61,641 nt of DNA, taken from Syntrophaceae bacterium UBA6112. GTDB taxonomy: Bacteria; Desulfobacterota; Syntrophia; Syntrophales; UBA5619. This document shows positions 8,870-16,039 of the stretch, piece after piece. The stretch lies in the NCBI GenBank assembly GCA_002423465.1, contig DIWG01000005.1:1-61641 (forward strand). Direction: 5' to 3'. The notes under the pieces are model-generated. The model did not search any database. It had not been told where the DNA came from and saw only the letters and a program-made list of their open reading frames with translations. A program made the translations under genes and the position numbers. Numbering within the stretch: position 1 is the stretch's first letter; every line of letters begins with the position of its first letter.

Positions 8870-9489
8870 GGTGTCTGTCCTTCACGACCTTGCTCGAGCC
8901 AGTCATTGAGGAAGGCGAACCGTCTCAGCGCTTCCACTTGAAAGTCGCCCCGGGAGAGTCGCTCCAGGAGGTTTCGGTAAAGGGCGGCATGGCGGTCCAA
9001 CTGTTGATCCGTCAGCAGGTAGGTCCCTTGAACCACAAACGGCGGCAGATAGGTCATTTTGCAAAGGGATGCCGTCTGGTGGAAAGGCGCCAACAATTCG
9101 CCGATCGTGAAATGGTTGCGACCGTTGTTCTGGTAAGATTCGCGAGCGCCTCCCGACGTAATGACGTTCAAAGCAATTTTATCTTTCAAGGCGTCGCCGC
9201 CGCTGCCGTGCGCCCAGCCGAATTCGAGAACCAGATCCAGCCACTGCTTGAGAAGGGCAGGGGCGCCGTACATGTAGAGGGGGTGTTGCCAGATCACAAT
9301 CTGAGAGGAGGCCAGCAACGCCTTCTCCCGTTCCACCTGGATGTTGAAATCGGGATAGTTCTCGTACAAATCGTGGAGCGTCACCCCCGGCAGGTCCGCG
9401 ACGGCCCGGACCAGCGCCCGGTTGATCCGCGATTGTTCGAACCGGGGATGAATAAAAAGAATCAAAATCGGGTTTACCGGATCGCTCAC
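8866..9489 (-). CDS. Flavodoxin-fold NAD(P)H oxidoreductase, Kef ancillary subunit
   Basis: A 207-aa flavodoxin-like quinone reductase of the KefF/KefG/MdaB group, which in enterobacteria binds the Kef antiporter and is needed for its full activity while also reducing quinones. The segment VIWQHPLYMYGAPALLKQWL is the conserved FMN/active-site region of this family, and GWAHG follows in the usual place. It is 4-bp overlapped with the antiporter gene downstream, which strongly supports a joint function in protection from electrophiles. Cytosolic; no signal peptide. Confidence 0.88.
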   Translation of the reverse strand: MSDPVNPILILFIHPRFEQSRINRALVRAVADLPGVTLHDLYENYPDFNIQVEREKALLASSQIVIWQHPLYMYGAPALLKQWLDLVLEFGWAHGSGGDALKDKIALNVITSGGARESYQNNGRNHFTIGELLAPFHQTASLCKMTYLPPFVVQGTYLLTDQQLDRHAALYRNLLERLSRGDFQVEALRRFAFLNDWLEQGREGQTP

Positions 9490-9504
9490 GACACCTCTTC
9501 GTAC

Positions 9505-9903
9505 TCAAACCCAGTTCGCAACAAGCAATCCGGGGACTTTGTCAAAATGTCGGGTATTGTTGCTTACCAGCGTTGCCCCCTGACTTCTGGCATGGGCGGC
9601 AATCATCATATCCATGGCGCCGATGGGATTGCCGTCCTTCTCCATCGCAGCTCGAATTTGTCCATAATGGTCCGCCGCTGTTTCATCCCAGGAAATTACG
9701 GCCAGCCGGGAGACAAAGTCATCTATCTCTTTCCGGATGGAAGGTCCCTGCGGATGCCGTGCCGCGCCATAGTAAAGCTCGGCCAAAACAACCGTGGAAA
9801 TGCAAAGATCTTTTGCCCCAACTCGGTCAAAATGGGCCTTGACGGAAAGGGGGCGGCTTTTGAGGACATAACTGCAAATATTTGTGTCCAGCATATAGCG
9901 CAT
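9505..9903 (-). CDS. vapC: PIN-domain ribonuclease toxin VapC
   Basis: Toxin of a type II toxin-antitoxin pair. The 132-aa PIN domain shows the acidic active-site residues of the family: Asp6 in MLDTN, a Glu in VVLAELYYGA, and Asp in the GAMDMMIAAHA stretch. VapC proteins cleave tRNA or rRNA to stop translation. Its ATG overlaps the vapB stop by one base, the classical antitoxin-first order. The gene ends 16 bp before the Kef ancillary gene on the same strand, so read-through into the antiporter genes is possible. No sign of decay is seen. Confidence 0.9.
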   Translation of the reverse strand: MRYMLDTNICSYVLKSRPLSVKAHFDRVGAKDLCISTVVLAELYYGAARHPQGPSIRKEIDDFVSRLAVISWDETAADHYGQIRAAMEKDGNPIGAMDMMIAAHARSQGATLVSNNTRHFDKVPGLLVANWV

Positions 9904-10133
9904 TAGAACATCTCCCGCTTTTCAGGCTTAAGATCCTTGCGGTCGGCCATAAAATCTTCCGGCACCTGCGACGGACGGTCAAAAAAATCAGCCCAGCCCA
10001 ACGACTTCGGCCTAATGATCAATGCGTCTCCCTGCCGTTCGATAAAAACCTCGCGGACTGAAAAGCGAAATTCTGCAGGCAGACGCACCGCCTGGCTGCG
10101 GCCGTTCATAAAAATTTTAGCTGTCTGTGACAT
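9903..10133 (-). CDS. vapB: AbrB/SpoVT-type antitoxin VapB
   Basis: A 76-aa antitoxin that should bind and neutralise VapC and autoregulate the operon. The N-terminal half (KIFMNGRSQAVRLPAEFRF) is a swapped-hairpin AbrB-like DNA-binding domain as in VapB of the MvpT/VagC type, and the C-terminal tail (ADFFDRPSQVPEDFM) is the toxin-binding part. A good ribosome binding site GGAGGTGAG precedes the ATG. About 60 bp upstream begins MITE copy 2, which may therefore separate the operon from its original promoter region. Confidence 0.9.
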   Translation of the reverse strand: MSQTAKIFMNGRSQAVRLPAEFRFSVREVFIERQGDALIIRPKSLGWADFFDRPSQVPEDFMADRKDLKPEKREMF

Positions 10134-10190
10134 AACTCACCTCCGTGATCTATATCGAAAGTATATACCGTCTGTTTAAAAATGCAATAG

Positions 10191-10320
10191 CACCGAGGCA
10201 ATTGCAAAACTCAATAAAAGGTGTCACCCCCGCGAAAGCGGAGGTCCAAAAATTCTTGAAAAGGCTGTATTCCCGCTTCTGCGGGAATGACAATCTCGGA
10301 CCTTTGCAATTGCCTCCACC
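10191..10320. mobile_element. MITE-like element, copy 2
   Basis: Perfect 14-bp terminal inverted repeats GAGGCAATTGCAAA (10195-10208) and TTTGCAATTGCCTC (10303-10316) bound a 122-bp non-coding palindrome-rich element. The 4-bp CACC occurs on both sides (10191-10194, 10317-10320), a likely target duplication. The interior (CACCCCCGCGAAAGCGG near the left, CCCGCTTCTGCGGGAATGAC near the right) is related to copy 1 at 5564-5694, although the terminal bases differ. Confidence 0.75.
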
Positions 10321-10395
10321 GAGAAACTTTCCCCCTGAATGGTTTTAGATGATTCTTCAGGGCATTGGGAAGGATTTGTCGGTTGCTGCTGCCGA

Positions 10396-10440
10396 TCATA
10401 TGCTGTAGGAGACGCGGGTGTTCTCCGATTCCCAGATTGA
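10396..10440 (-). pseudogene. Fragment of a queD C-terminus
   Basis: Fifteen codons on the minus strand read SIWESENTRVSYSI followed by TGA, closely matching the end of the intact QueD (WESENARVSYSL) at 6451-6492. The nucleotide match also covers the following ATGATCG that starts folE2 in the intact operon. Nothing else of queD or folE2 is recognisable on either side, so this is a scar of a second queD locus or of a partial duplication. Confidence 0.65.
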
Positions 10441-10526
10441 TGAAAAAATCCCTCGACAATCAAAATCTTTTCATTTAGTCTATTCCGTAGATCCTTAGGA
10501 AACTCGTACAGTAAGGGATGGCCGCC

Positions 10527-11090
10527 ATGAAAAAAACAATTTCATCACTGATCATCTTCCTGATGTTTTTCGTCCCCGCCTTGGGTAACGCCTCCTATAT
10601 CATTCGGCTGAAAAATGGGGGACAACTGTACACACCCGCGTATTGGTTTGAGGGTCGGATGATTTTTTTTTATTGTGCGGGCGGAACTGCGGGGATGGAA
10701 AGATCGGGAATCGATCGGATTGAACGGGACAAAACGGACTACAACCTGGGTTCAGTAGAAAGGAATATAGAGAAGAAGGTGCCTCCACCGCCCCCCAAGA
10801 CGGAAAAGGCACAGGACCCGAAGAAAGCCTCACAGTCGGCGGAACCGGCAAAGAAAGTCGAAGAAAAAGTTAATATAGAGGCATACAAAGGCAGGAAAGA
10901 TCAGATGTCGGTCGAGCTCGACGAAATAACGGAAAGGCTGCGAAAGGCCACCCGGCAAAAGGACGATGCGGCAAAGGAAAAGGCTAAGGAAGAAATGAGA
11001 AAGATCTCCGCGCAGATTTATAACCTGACCGACGAGGTAAAGAATAAGAACAAGGGGGTCCTACCGGATGGGTGGTGGGAGAAAAAATAA
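10527..11090 (+). CDS. Secreted/periplasmic hypothetical protein with coiled coil
   Basis: A 187-aa protein of unknown function. It begins with a clear signal peptide (MKKTISSLIIFLMFFVPALGNA) followed by a short beta-rich domain (SYIIRLKNGGQLYTPAYWFEG), a proline-rich linker (PPPPPK) and a Lys/Glu-rich C-terminal half likely to form coiled coil. The start at 10527 is preferred over the ATG nine bases earlier because TAAGGG then has proper spacing. It converges with pilX. Similar small periplasmic proteins with a domain sensing-like N-terminus occur in this class of bacteria, but no family name can be given. Export to the periplasm is the only firm inference. Confidence 0.72.
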   Translation: MKKTISSLIIFLMFFVPALGNASYIIRLKNGGQLYTPAYWFEGRMIFFYCAGGTAGMERSGIDRIERDKTDYNLGSVERNIEKKVPPPPPKTEKAQDPKKASQSAEPAKKVEEKVNIEAYKGRKDQMSVELDEITERLRKATRQKDDAAKEKAKEEMRKISAQIYNLTDEVKNKNKGVLPDGWWEKK

Positions 11091-11124
11091 AAAATCACCG
11101 ATATTCTCGAAAAATTCGGTTCCT

Positions 11125-12366
11125 CTAATTTTTCCAACTCAGGATCTTCATGGGCAGACTTTCTGTCAGATTCTGGACAGCGGAACTGCAATAAACAATA
11201 TTGGCATTTCCACCCACGAGATCTGCATCGGCAGATCCCCCGGCAAGCATTGCACCCGTGACGTTCTTGTCGCCGCCGCCGGTAAACGTTATCGATCCTG
11301 ATGCGACCACCAACCCATTCCAGGAAAAATCGCCATGCAATAGAAGATCCCCTTCGATTAGAAGCAACCCGCATCCTGTCGCGCCGCCGCTCAACTGAAT
11401 GTCCGTCCCGCCGGTATTATAATAAACGATGTTGTGTGCGCTGCAAGATGAGGGTAATTGCGAAGTTGCCCCTAGCGTCGGAGTCCCCCAACCGTCCCCC
11501 GGGCCGGGAACCGATGTGGCGGTATGGGTCGCAGCGTTTACCGTATAGGTGAAATCGGCCGATCCTTTATAACGATCGATGAGGGACTGAACATTTATCC
11601 CCGTGCCGCCATAGGTGATATTGGGCGTAGTTCCGCCGGCGCCGGTGATACTCGGTCCGCCGTTGAGCGTGATGGAACCGCTCCCCTGGGTCGTCACGAT
11701 GCCGGCAAGGTCCGACCCTCCGCAGCCGTCCGTCCCGATGATATTCGTACTGGAACCCTGGACCGTTGTGGCGGCGTTGACATAAAGGGCGGCGGGCACA
11801 TTGATCGGCGGCACCCGAGCCATTTCTGCTATCAGTGTGCGATGGACACCTGCATAGGTACCCTCGCTCGTCACCTTATATATATTCCGCATCATGGAGC
11901 CTGTGGCAGTTGTCCGCTCATCGATCCCGTCGCCATTGGAGTCCCCCCAGTATAGAATGTTTCCCGCCCCATCCGTCTGATGGACGATCGTTACCACATA
12001 ATCCAGATTCTCCTGGAGCCTGTTCACCCGGACATGCAAGGTATTGCTGCTGTTATACCCCTTGCCTTGAGACTTGATGACCGAGCCGATATAGGCCGTC
12101 CATCCGCTTTGGGTCTGATGTCCATCGACAATGCCATCCGCCACCCCGGCCCGCAACCGGACTTTCGCATCTTCAATGCCCGCTTCGGCAACATGCAAAA
12201 CTGTATTTTCCGATCTAAAAAACACATTCATCTTCAGTTCAGTGGTTGTCGTAATCATCGCTATGCTTCCCAAAGCAAGCAACGCGGCAATCACCAACAG
12301 ACCAACCACGAGAACCACTCCATTCTGCTGACCAAGACTCCGGCTTTTCATGATATGCTTCTTCAT
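11125..12366 (-). CDS. pilX: Type IV pilus minor pilin PilX-like protein
   Basis: A 413-aa protein whose N-terminus (QQNGVVLVVGLLVIAALLALGSIAMITTTTELKMN) matches the PilX_N domain, a hydrophobic helix that joins minor pilins to the pilus tip. It is longer than most PilX proteins, with a Gly/Thr/Ser-rich C-terminal half that looks like a beta-rich extracellular domain. It is the last gene of the pilV-pilW-pilX operon, 3 bp after pilW. In many bacteria PilY1 follows PilX; here the next gene is convergent and unrelated. Start at 12366 or at the ATG at 12351 are both possible. Confidence 0.85.
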   Translation of the reverse strand: MKKHIMKSRSLGQQNGVVLVVGLLVIAALLALGSIAMITTTTELKMNVFFRSENTVLHVAEAGIEDAKVRLRAGVADGIVDGHQTQSGWTAYIGSVIKSQGKGYNSSNTLHVRVNRLQENLDYVVTIVHQTDGAGNILYWGDSNGDGIDERTTATGSMMRNIYKVTSEGTYAGVHRTLIAEMARVPPINVPAALYVNAATTVQGSSTNIIGTDGCGGSDLAGIVTTQGSGSITLNGGPSITGAGGTTPNITYGGTGINVQSLIDRYKGSADFTYTVNAATHTATSVPGPGDGWGTPTLGATSQLPSSCSAHNIVYYNTGGTDIQLSGGATGCGLLLIEGDLLLHGDFSWNGLVVASGSITFTGGGDKNVTGAMLAGGSADADLVGGNANIVYCSSAVQNLTESLPMKILSWKN

Positions 12367-12369
12367 TTA

Positions 12370-13017
12370 TTATAAACCGATATTCCTCGGCACGACATTG
12401 AAATTCAGAGTATATCGCCGATAATGATCTCCATGCGTCAGGTCGGTATATTGGAGATCGGGTTTCGCAATCCGGGCCGTAAGACTAACCTGTATCTTTG
12501 CAATCTCTGTTACAGCGGGTGAAGAGGACAGGAGGTTCCCGTCACGATCATAAAAAGCAAATGCCCATGATTCGATGTTCTGAGCGATAACTTGCGTCGA
12601 TCCATTGGATGTCCTGCCAAGGCAGGTCACACCTGCCAGATCAAAAACATTGTACGATATATTCTCATTGGGATTCGCAGTGTCCGCAGAGGTATTTCCA
12701 TTACCATTCAGGTCGGCCACAAAACTCAAGGCATTGGATGAAGCCGTCGTAATGCCCGGCTGTGTACCAACGGAGATTGTTTTTTGAGGGTTATAACCGG
12801 CCATCATGATCTCAGGAAGCATAATTCGCATACCGGCTCGGGCATTCTGCTGCATCTCCGCCACCTGTTCCTGCAATGATACATTCCGATCCTGAGTCGT
12901 AAGCACCCCATACATGGCGCCGAGAATAATCAACCCCGTGGACATGGCAATGATCAGCTCCAGCAGCGTAAAGCCCTGTCCGCTCCATCGATCATTATTT
13001 TTAAAAAGTTTCTTCAT
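12370..13017 (-). CDS. pilW: Type IV pilus minor pilin PilW-like protein
   Basis: A 215-aa prepilin. The type III signal sequence reads GQG then FTLLELIIAMSTGLIILGAM, with the prepilin peptidase cut between Gly and Phe and the conserved Glu at mature position 5. The region after the helix (EMQQNARAGMRIMLPEIMMAGYNP) is typical for PilW. It sits 15 bp after pilV and 3 bp before pilX. Together these form the tip-priming complex with the major pilin in known systems. Confidence 0.88.
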   Translation of the reverse strand: MKKLFKNNDRWSGQGFTLLELIIAMSTGLIILGAMYGVLTTQDRNVSLQEQVAEMQQNARAGMRIMLPEIMMAGYNPQKTISVGTQPGITTASSNALSFVADLNGNGNTSADTANPNENISYNVFDLAGVTCLGRTSNGSTQVIAQNIESWAFAFYDRDGNLLSSSPAVTEIAKIQVSLTARIAKPDLQYTDLTHGDHYRRYTLNFNVVPRNIGL

Positions 13018-13032
13018 AAGCCACCTCCGATC

Positions 13033-13440
13033 TCATCCGTCCTGATTGGCCTGCAAGGTGTTGAATGAAACATTGTGGGTTTTGCCATTCGAGTTCCATG
13101 ATACCGATACGGTAATCGTCTTACACACAATGTTTAAGCTCGTCGCATCGATGGTATCCGTGATGGTCCATGTACGAGAGTAGAGATTTTGGAAAGGGTT
13201 TCCGGTATCGACATGGCTGCCGCTAATTAATTCTTGGTTCGTAAATTCCCTGGTCTTTAGATCTTCCGTCTTGTCATGGACCAGAGCCGTGGCTGTAGTG
13301 ATCATCTTACTTAAGGAGTTTCCCTTGATTGCCATCACGGACAAGGACAACATGCCCAGACAGGCCACGACGAGCAGAAATGTAGTAATGATAACTTCAA
13401 TTAGGGTAAAGCCCTTCTGATTCAAGTATGCCTGTTTCAT
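13033..13440 (-). CDS. pilV: Type IV pilus minor pilin PilV-like protein
   Basis: A 135-aa prepilin with leader MKQAYLNQKG, cleavage before FTLIEVIITTFLLVVACLGM, and Glu5 in the mature form. The size and the position ahead of pilW and pilX identify it as the PilV/GspI-type member. The ATG is preceded on the minus strand by GGGAGGACATGTT, a fair ribosome binding site. No fimT/gspH-type gene precedes it; the upstream 226-bp gap is shared with the divergent Crp-family gene and contains a 14-bp palindrome. Confidence 0.87.
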   Translation of the reverse strand: MKQAYLNQKGFTLIEVIITTFLLVVACLGMLSLSVMAIKGNSLSKMITTATALVHDKTEDLKTREFTNQELISGSHVDTGNPFQNLYSRTWTITDTIDATSLNIVCKTITVSVSWNSNGKTHNVSFNTLQANQDG

Positions 13441-13585
13441 AACATGTCCTCCCTTCTGCCGTAAGGAACCCGGGATTCTGACTCCTTAAATACAGGTCCC
13501 GTTTCTATGCCTGGGCCTGATAATCGTCTTGATTATATGATAAGGATGGTTTAGTGTAATAGCAAGGAGAAAGCGGTTTAAATGA

Positions 13586-13599
13586 GTGAACTTGTTCAC
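13586..13599. promoter_or_regulatory. Palindrome, candidate Crp/Fnr-family operator
   Basis: Perfect 14-bp palindrome GTGAACTTGTTCAC in the divergent gap between pilV (start 13440) and the Crp-family gene (start 13667), about 67 bp before the latter. Size and symmetry suit a Crp/Fnr dimer. The sequence differs from both the CRP (TGTGA) and FNR (TTGAT) half-sites, as would be expected for a separate subfamily. Confidence 0.5.
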
Positions 13600-13666
13600 A
13601 GATTCTGTGTGAAATCCTTCATAGACGGATCGGATTGAAGCACCCAATCAAATCCTCGAGGACACC

Positions 13667-14341
13667 ATGACGCCGGTTAACGCCTTAAAAAGAATCCATT
13701 TGTTCTCGTCACTATCCGACCAGGATTGCGAGCAGTTGTCCAAACTTCTGAGGCTACAGACGCTGCACAAAGGGGAAGTCCTGTTCCGCAGGGGCGATGA
13801 AGGTGCGACATTTTATATGATTCTGTCTGGGCAGATCAAGATCTCTGTTTCAAAAAGGGACCATCAGATGACCTTGGCGATCCTTGGACGGGATGAATTT
13901 TTAGGAGAAATGGCCCTCCTCGATGGGCAGCCCCGCTCCGCCGATGCCGTTGCCACAGAGCAGTCTTGCCTTTACGCCCTAAACAGAAAGGATTTCTTGT
14001 CTTTTTTGATGACCAGCGAGCATGCAATTCATGCCGTTCTCTCCGCTCTCTCCATACGCCTGCGGAAGACGGACAATCAATTGACGGAGATGTACTTCCT
14101 GAACGTCCATGCACGACTGGGGAAAAAACTGGTTGAGCTTATAGAGTCTCGTCCTTCTCACGTGAAAAATGATCCTGATCATATCCTGAACATTACCCAG
14201 GATGAGTTGGGTCATCTGGTAGGCGTCTCTCGGGAAAGCATCAACAAAGCCCTTAAAATCCTTCGTAAAAAAGGAATCCTCAGCACGTCGCGAAACACCA
14301 TCCGCATCCATAATCTTGACCTCCTGAAACAACGGCTGTGA
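13667..14341 (+). CDS. Crp/Fnr-family transcriptional regulator
   Basis: A 224-aa regulator with an N-terminal cyclic-nucleotide-binding-type beta barrel (residues about 10-125, including GEVLFRRGDEGATFYMILSG and GEMALLDGQPRSADAVA) and a C-terminal winged helix (TQDELGHLVGVSRESINKAL). The phosphate-binding-cassette region has GEMALLDGQPRSA, close to the cAMP-binding consensus, so a cyclic nucleotide ligand is plausible. There is no N-terminal cysteine cluster, so it is not an oxygen-sensing FNR. It lies between the minor pilin operon (divergent) and the pilins (same strand) and may control pilus genes. Confidence 0.9.
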   Translation: MTPVNALKRIHLFSSLSDQDCEQLSKLLRLQTLHKGEVLFRRGDEGATFYMILSGQIKISVSKRDHQMTLAILGRDEFLGEMALLDGQPRSADAVATEQSCLYALNRKDFLSFLMTSEHAIHAVLSALSIRLRKTDNQLTEMYFLNVHARLGKKLVELIESRPSHVKNDPDHILNITQDELGHLVGVSRESINKALKILRKKGILSTSRNTIRIHNLDLLKQRL

Positions 14342-14801
14342 TAAAAAAGTGGCACTTCCGGCAATTCATGCATGATGCGCAGATCGAGCAGTAACTCTTC
14401 TCCATCCCCATGATCCTTACACCCGCTGGACAAATGTTTCTCTTTGCTGTTCGGTCGTTACCCCATCTTCATGCGGATTTGAAATCAAGATGACGCCCGA
14501 AGAATCTTCTGGAGGGTGTAGGGTTAAAAAAACAACTCATCATTGAGGAAAACGACCCTCAAGCGGAATCGGGTGCGGATATGGAATAATTCCGCCGAAA
14601 GCCGTGAAAATCACAGAAAAGAACATTGTAAGAGAAAGGAGCGGTTGACTGCCATGCTGGAATCACTTTGCTAATACCTCAAAATAACGTATCATATTAT
14701 TCTATGATGAAAGAATGAATTGATCTGTCATGCATTGGCATGATCTTTGCTTATAGATTGACAATATTATAAATCGAGACAATGATTGGAATAGGGAAGG
14801 G
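14342..14801. other. 460-bp leader region before pilin genes
   Basis: No gene is recognised. The right end carries a strong sigma-54 promoter (separate entry). The left part contains only very short open frames without family resemblance; a run of seven A near 14527 interrupts one of them. Binding sites for a PilR-type activator would be expected here but none can be assigned by eye. Confidence 0.5.
14736..14751 (+). promoter_or_regulatory. Sigma-54 promoter for pilin genes
   Basis: TGGCATGATCTTTGCT matches the sigma-54 consensus TGGCACG-N4-TTGCW at all but one position, with the invariant GG and GC elements ten bases apart. It lies 51 bp before the first pilin start codon, placing the start of transcription near 14763. 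Pilin genes in many proteobacteria are driven by sigma-54 with PilS/PilR. Confidence 0.85.
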
Positions 14802-15161
14802 ATGAGGAACGAGAAAGGCTTCACGCTGATCGAACTTATGATCGTCATCGCGATCATCGGCATTTTGGCGGCCATTGCGATTCCTCAGTTCTCAGCGTAT
14901 AAAGTTAAGGCATATAAATCTGAATTAAATGCCGATTTGAAGAATGCCTATACTGCTGCTCAAGTTTATTTCATGGGTAGTGGGAATGCGGCTGCCACGA
15001 TTGACGAAGCGGCTCTGACAACTAGCGGTTATAAGGCATCGCCAAATGTCAGTTTTACGGCGAGTACTTTAAAAGTCGATTCTGGAACATTAACACTAAC
15101 GCATAGTCGAGTTACTGGAGTCGGAACTGTAGATTACCAAGGCAATGTTACATTGCCTTAA
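14802..15161 (+). CDS. pilA: Type IV major pilin PilA, aromatic-rich
   Basis: A 119-aa prepilin with a six-residue leader MRNEKG and mature start FTLIELMIVIAIIGILAAIA; Glu5 is present. After the helix it reads PQFSAYKVKAYKSELNADLKN, very like the Geobacter/Syntrophus pilins. Aromatic residues fall at mature positions 1, 24, 27, 32, 44, 50 and 51. There is no cysteine, so the usual C-terminal disulphide loop is absent; a short Thr/Ser/Val-rich beta domain forms the end. It is directly downstream of the sigma-54 promoter and 161 bp before a second pilin. Probably the main pilus subunit. Confidence 0.9.
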   Translation: MRNEKGFTLIELMIVIAIIGILAAIAIPQFSAYKVKAYKSELNADLKNAYTAAQVYFMGSGNAAATIDEAALTTSGYKASPNVSFTASTLKVDSGTLTLTHSRVTGVGTVDYQGNVTLP

Positions 15162-15322
15162 AGAATAAACTGAATAGCGGATCTTTAATTGGTACGATTG
15201 AAGAACAACTAATTTAAAAATTGGATACCGTGTGAGGAGGTGATAAAGGGGAAATAGACTGGAGGATATGGCAAAGATATTTAAAAAATGAATCACACAC
15301 CAAAACTGAAAGGAGAAGGGTT

Positions 15323-15724
15323 ATGCTTAGCAAATTACAAAGAGGTCAGAAAGGTTTTACTTTGATCGAGCTCATGATCGTCATCGCGATCATCGGCATC
15401 TTGGCGGCTATCGCCATTCCGCAGTTCACCGCGTATAAAAAGAGGGGCTATGTTGCCAGCTGCGTTGCGGATGCGAAGAATGCCCTGACGGGAGTCACAG
15501 CATATGCAGGCGAGAATCCGACTGTGGCTCCGCCTGCTGAAACCATTGCTGCGGGAGCTACAGGAACTACATATACTACCGTTAAGGCGAGTGCCGGGAA
15601 TACAATTACAATCGCAGCGGGGGCATCGGCAGGTACGCCCGGTACGATCACCATCACCAGTTCAAACCTTACAGGTAGTTACATCATCGCTGCCGATGGT
15701 ACAGTAACCAATACTTTGAGTTAA
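15323..15724 (+). CDS. Second type IV pilin
   Basis: A 133-aa prepilin with leader MLSKLQRGQKG and mature start FTLIELMIVIAIIGILAAIA, nearly identical to the first pilin through residue 24. It then diverges: YKKRGYVASCVADAKNALTG and a Thr/Ala/Gly-rich C-terminal domain with few aromatics and a single cysteine. A strong ribosome binding site (AAAGGAGAAGGG) precedes the ATG and an intrinsic terminator follows 43 bp after the stop. The Thr/Ser-rich surface suits O-glycosylation. It could be an alternative major pilin, a spacer-type pilin or a pseudopilin. Confidence 0.9.
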   Translation: MLSKLQRGQKGFTLIELMIVIAIIGILAAIAIPQFTAYKKRGYVASCVADAKNALTGVTAYAGENPTVAPPAETIAAGATGTTYTTVKASAGNTITIAAGASAGTPGTITITSSNLTGSYIIAADGTVTNTLS

Positions 15725-16039
15725 GATCACACGGATCATTCTCACAACACTTTACAGCACTTACAAAAACCGAGGAGGGGAATTTCCCCTCCTCGGTTTG
15801 CTGTTCATAGAATTACCTGGGCGTTGAGAGCAATGACCTGTCATTACGTGTGTCAAGATACGGAATCCCATGGACGAGTGATCATATATAGAATGAATCA
15901 AAATGGTTATCATTTGATAAATTGTGTTCCGCGTTTGTTGAGAGTGCTGGAGTTGTTTAGTGCAGAGCATCGGTCCGGATGATGGGTGAGGTTTGCTGCA
16001 GCGGTTTGGTTGCGGAATTGTTTGAAAGACGAAGTATAA
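15725..16039. other. 315-bp gap after the pilins
   Basis: Contains the terminator at 15767-15799 and then AT-rich sequence with no recognised gene or clear promoter. The downstream glycosyltransferase gene must have its own promoter here if the terminator is efficient. Confidence 0.45.
15767..15799 (+). terminator. Rho-independent terminator after the second pilin
   Basis: AAACCGAGGAGGGGA and TCCCCTCCTCGGTTT pair over 15 bp around a 3-base loop, followed by GCTGTT and preceded by an A-rich stretch, so it can act in both directions. Confidence 0.8.

Noticed and set aside
10211..10463. Two overlapping minus-strand frames of about 80 codons
   Set aside because: They run through the MITE and read the queD relic in the wrong frame.
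14462..14590. A short broken frame around the A-run at 14527 that could be a pseudogene
   Set aside because: Joining the two frames gives about 35 residues with no resemblance to any family I know.
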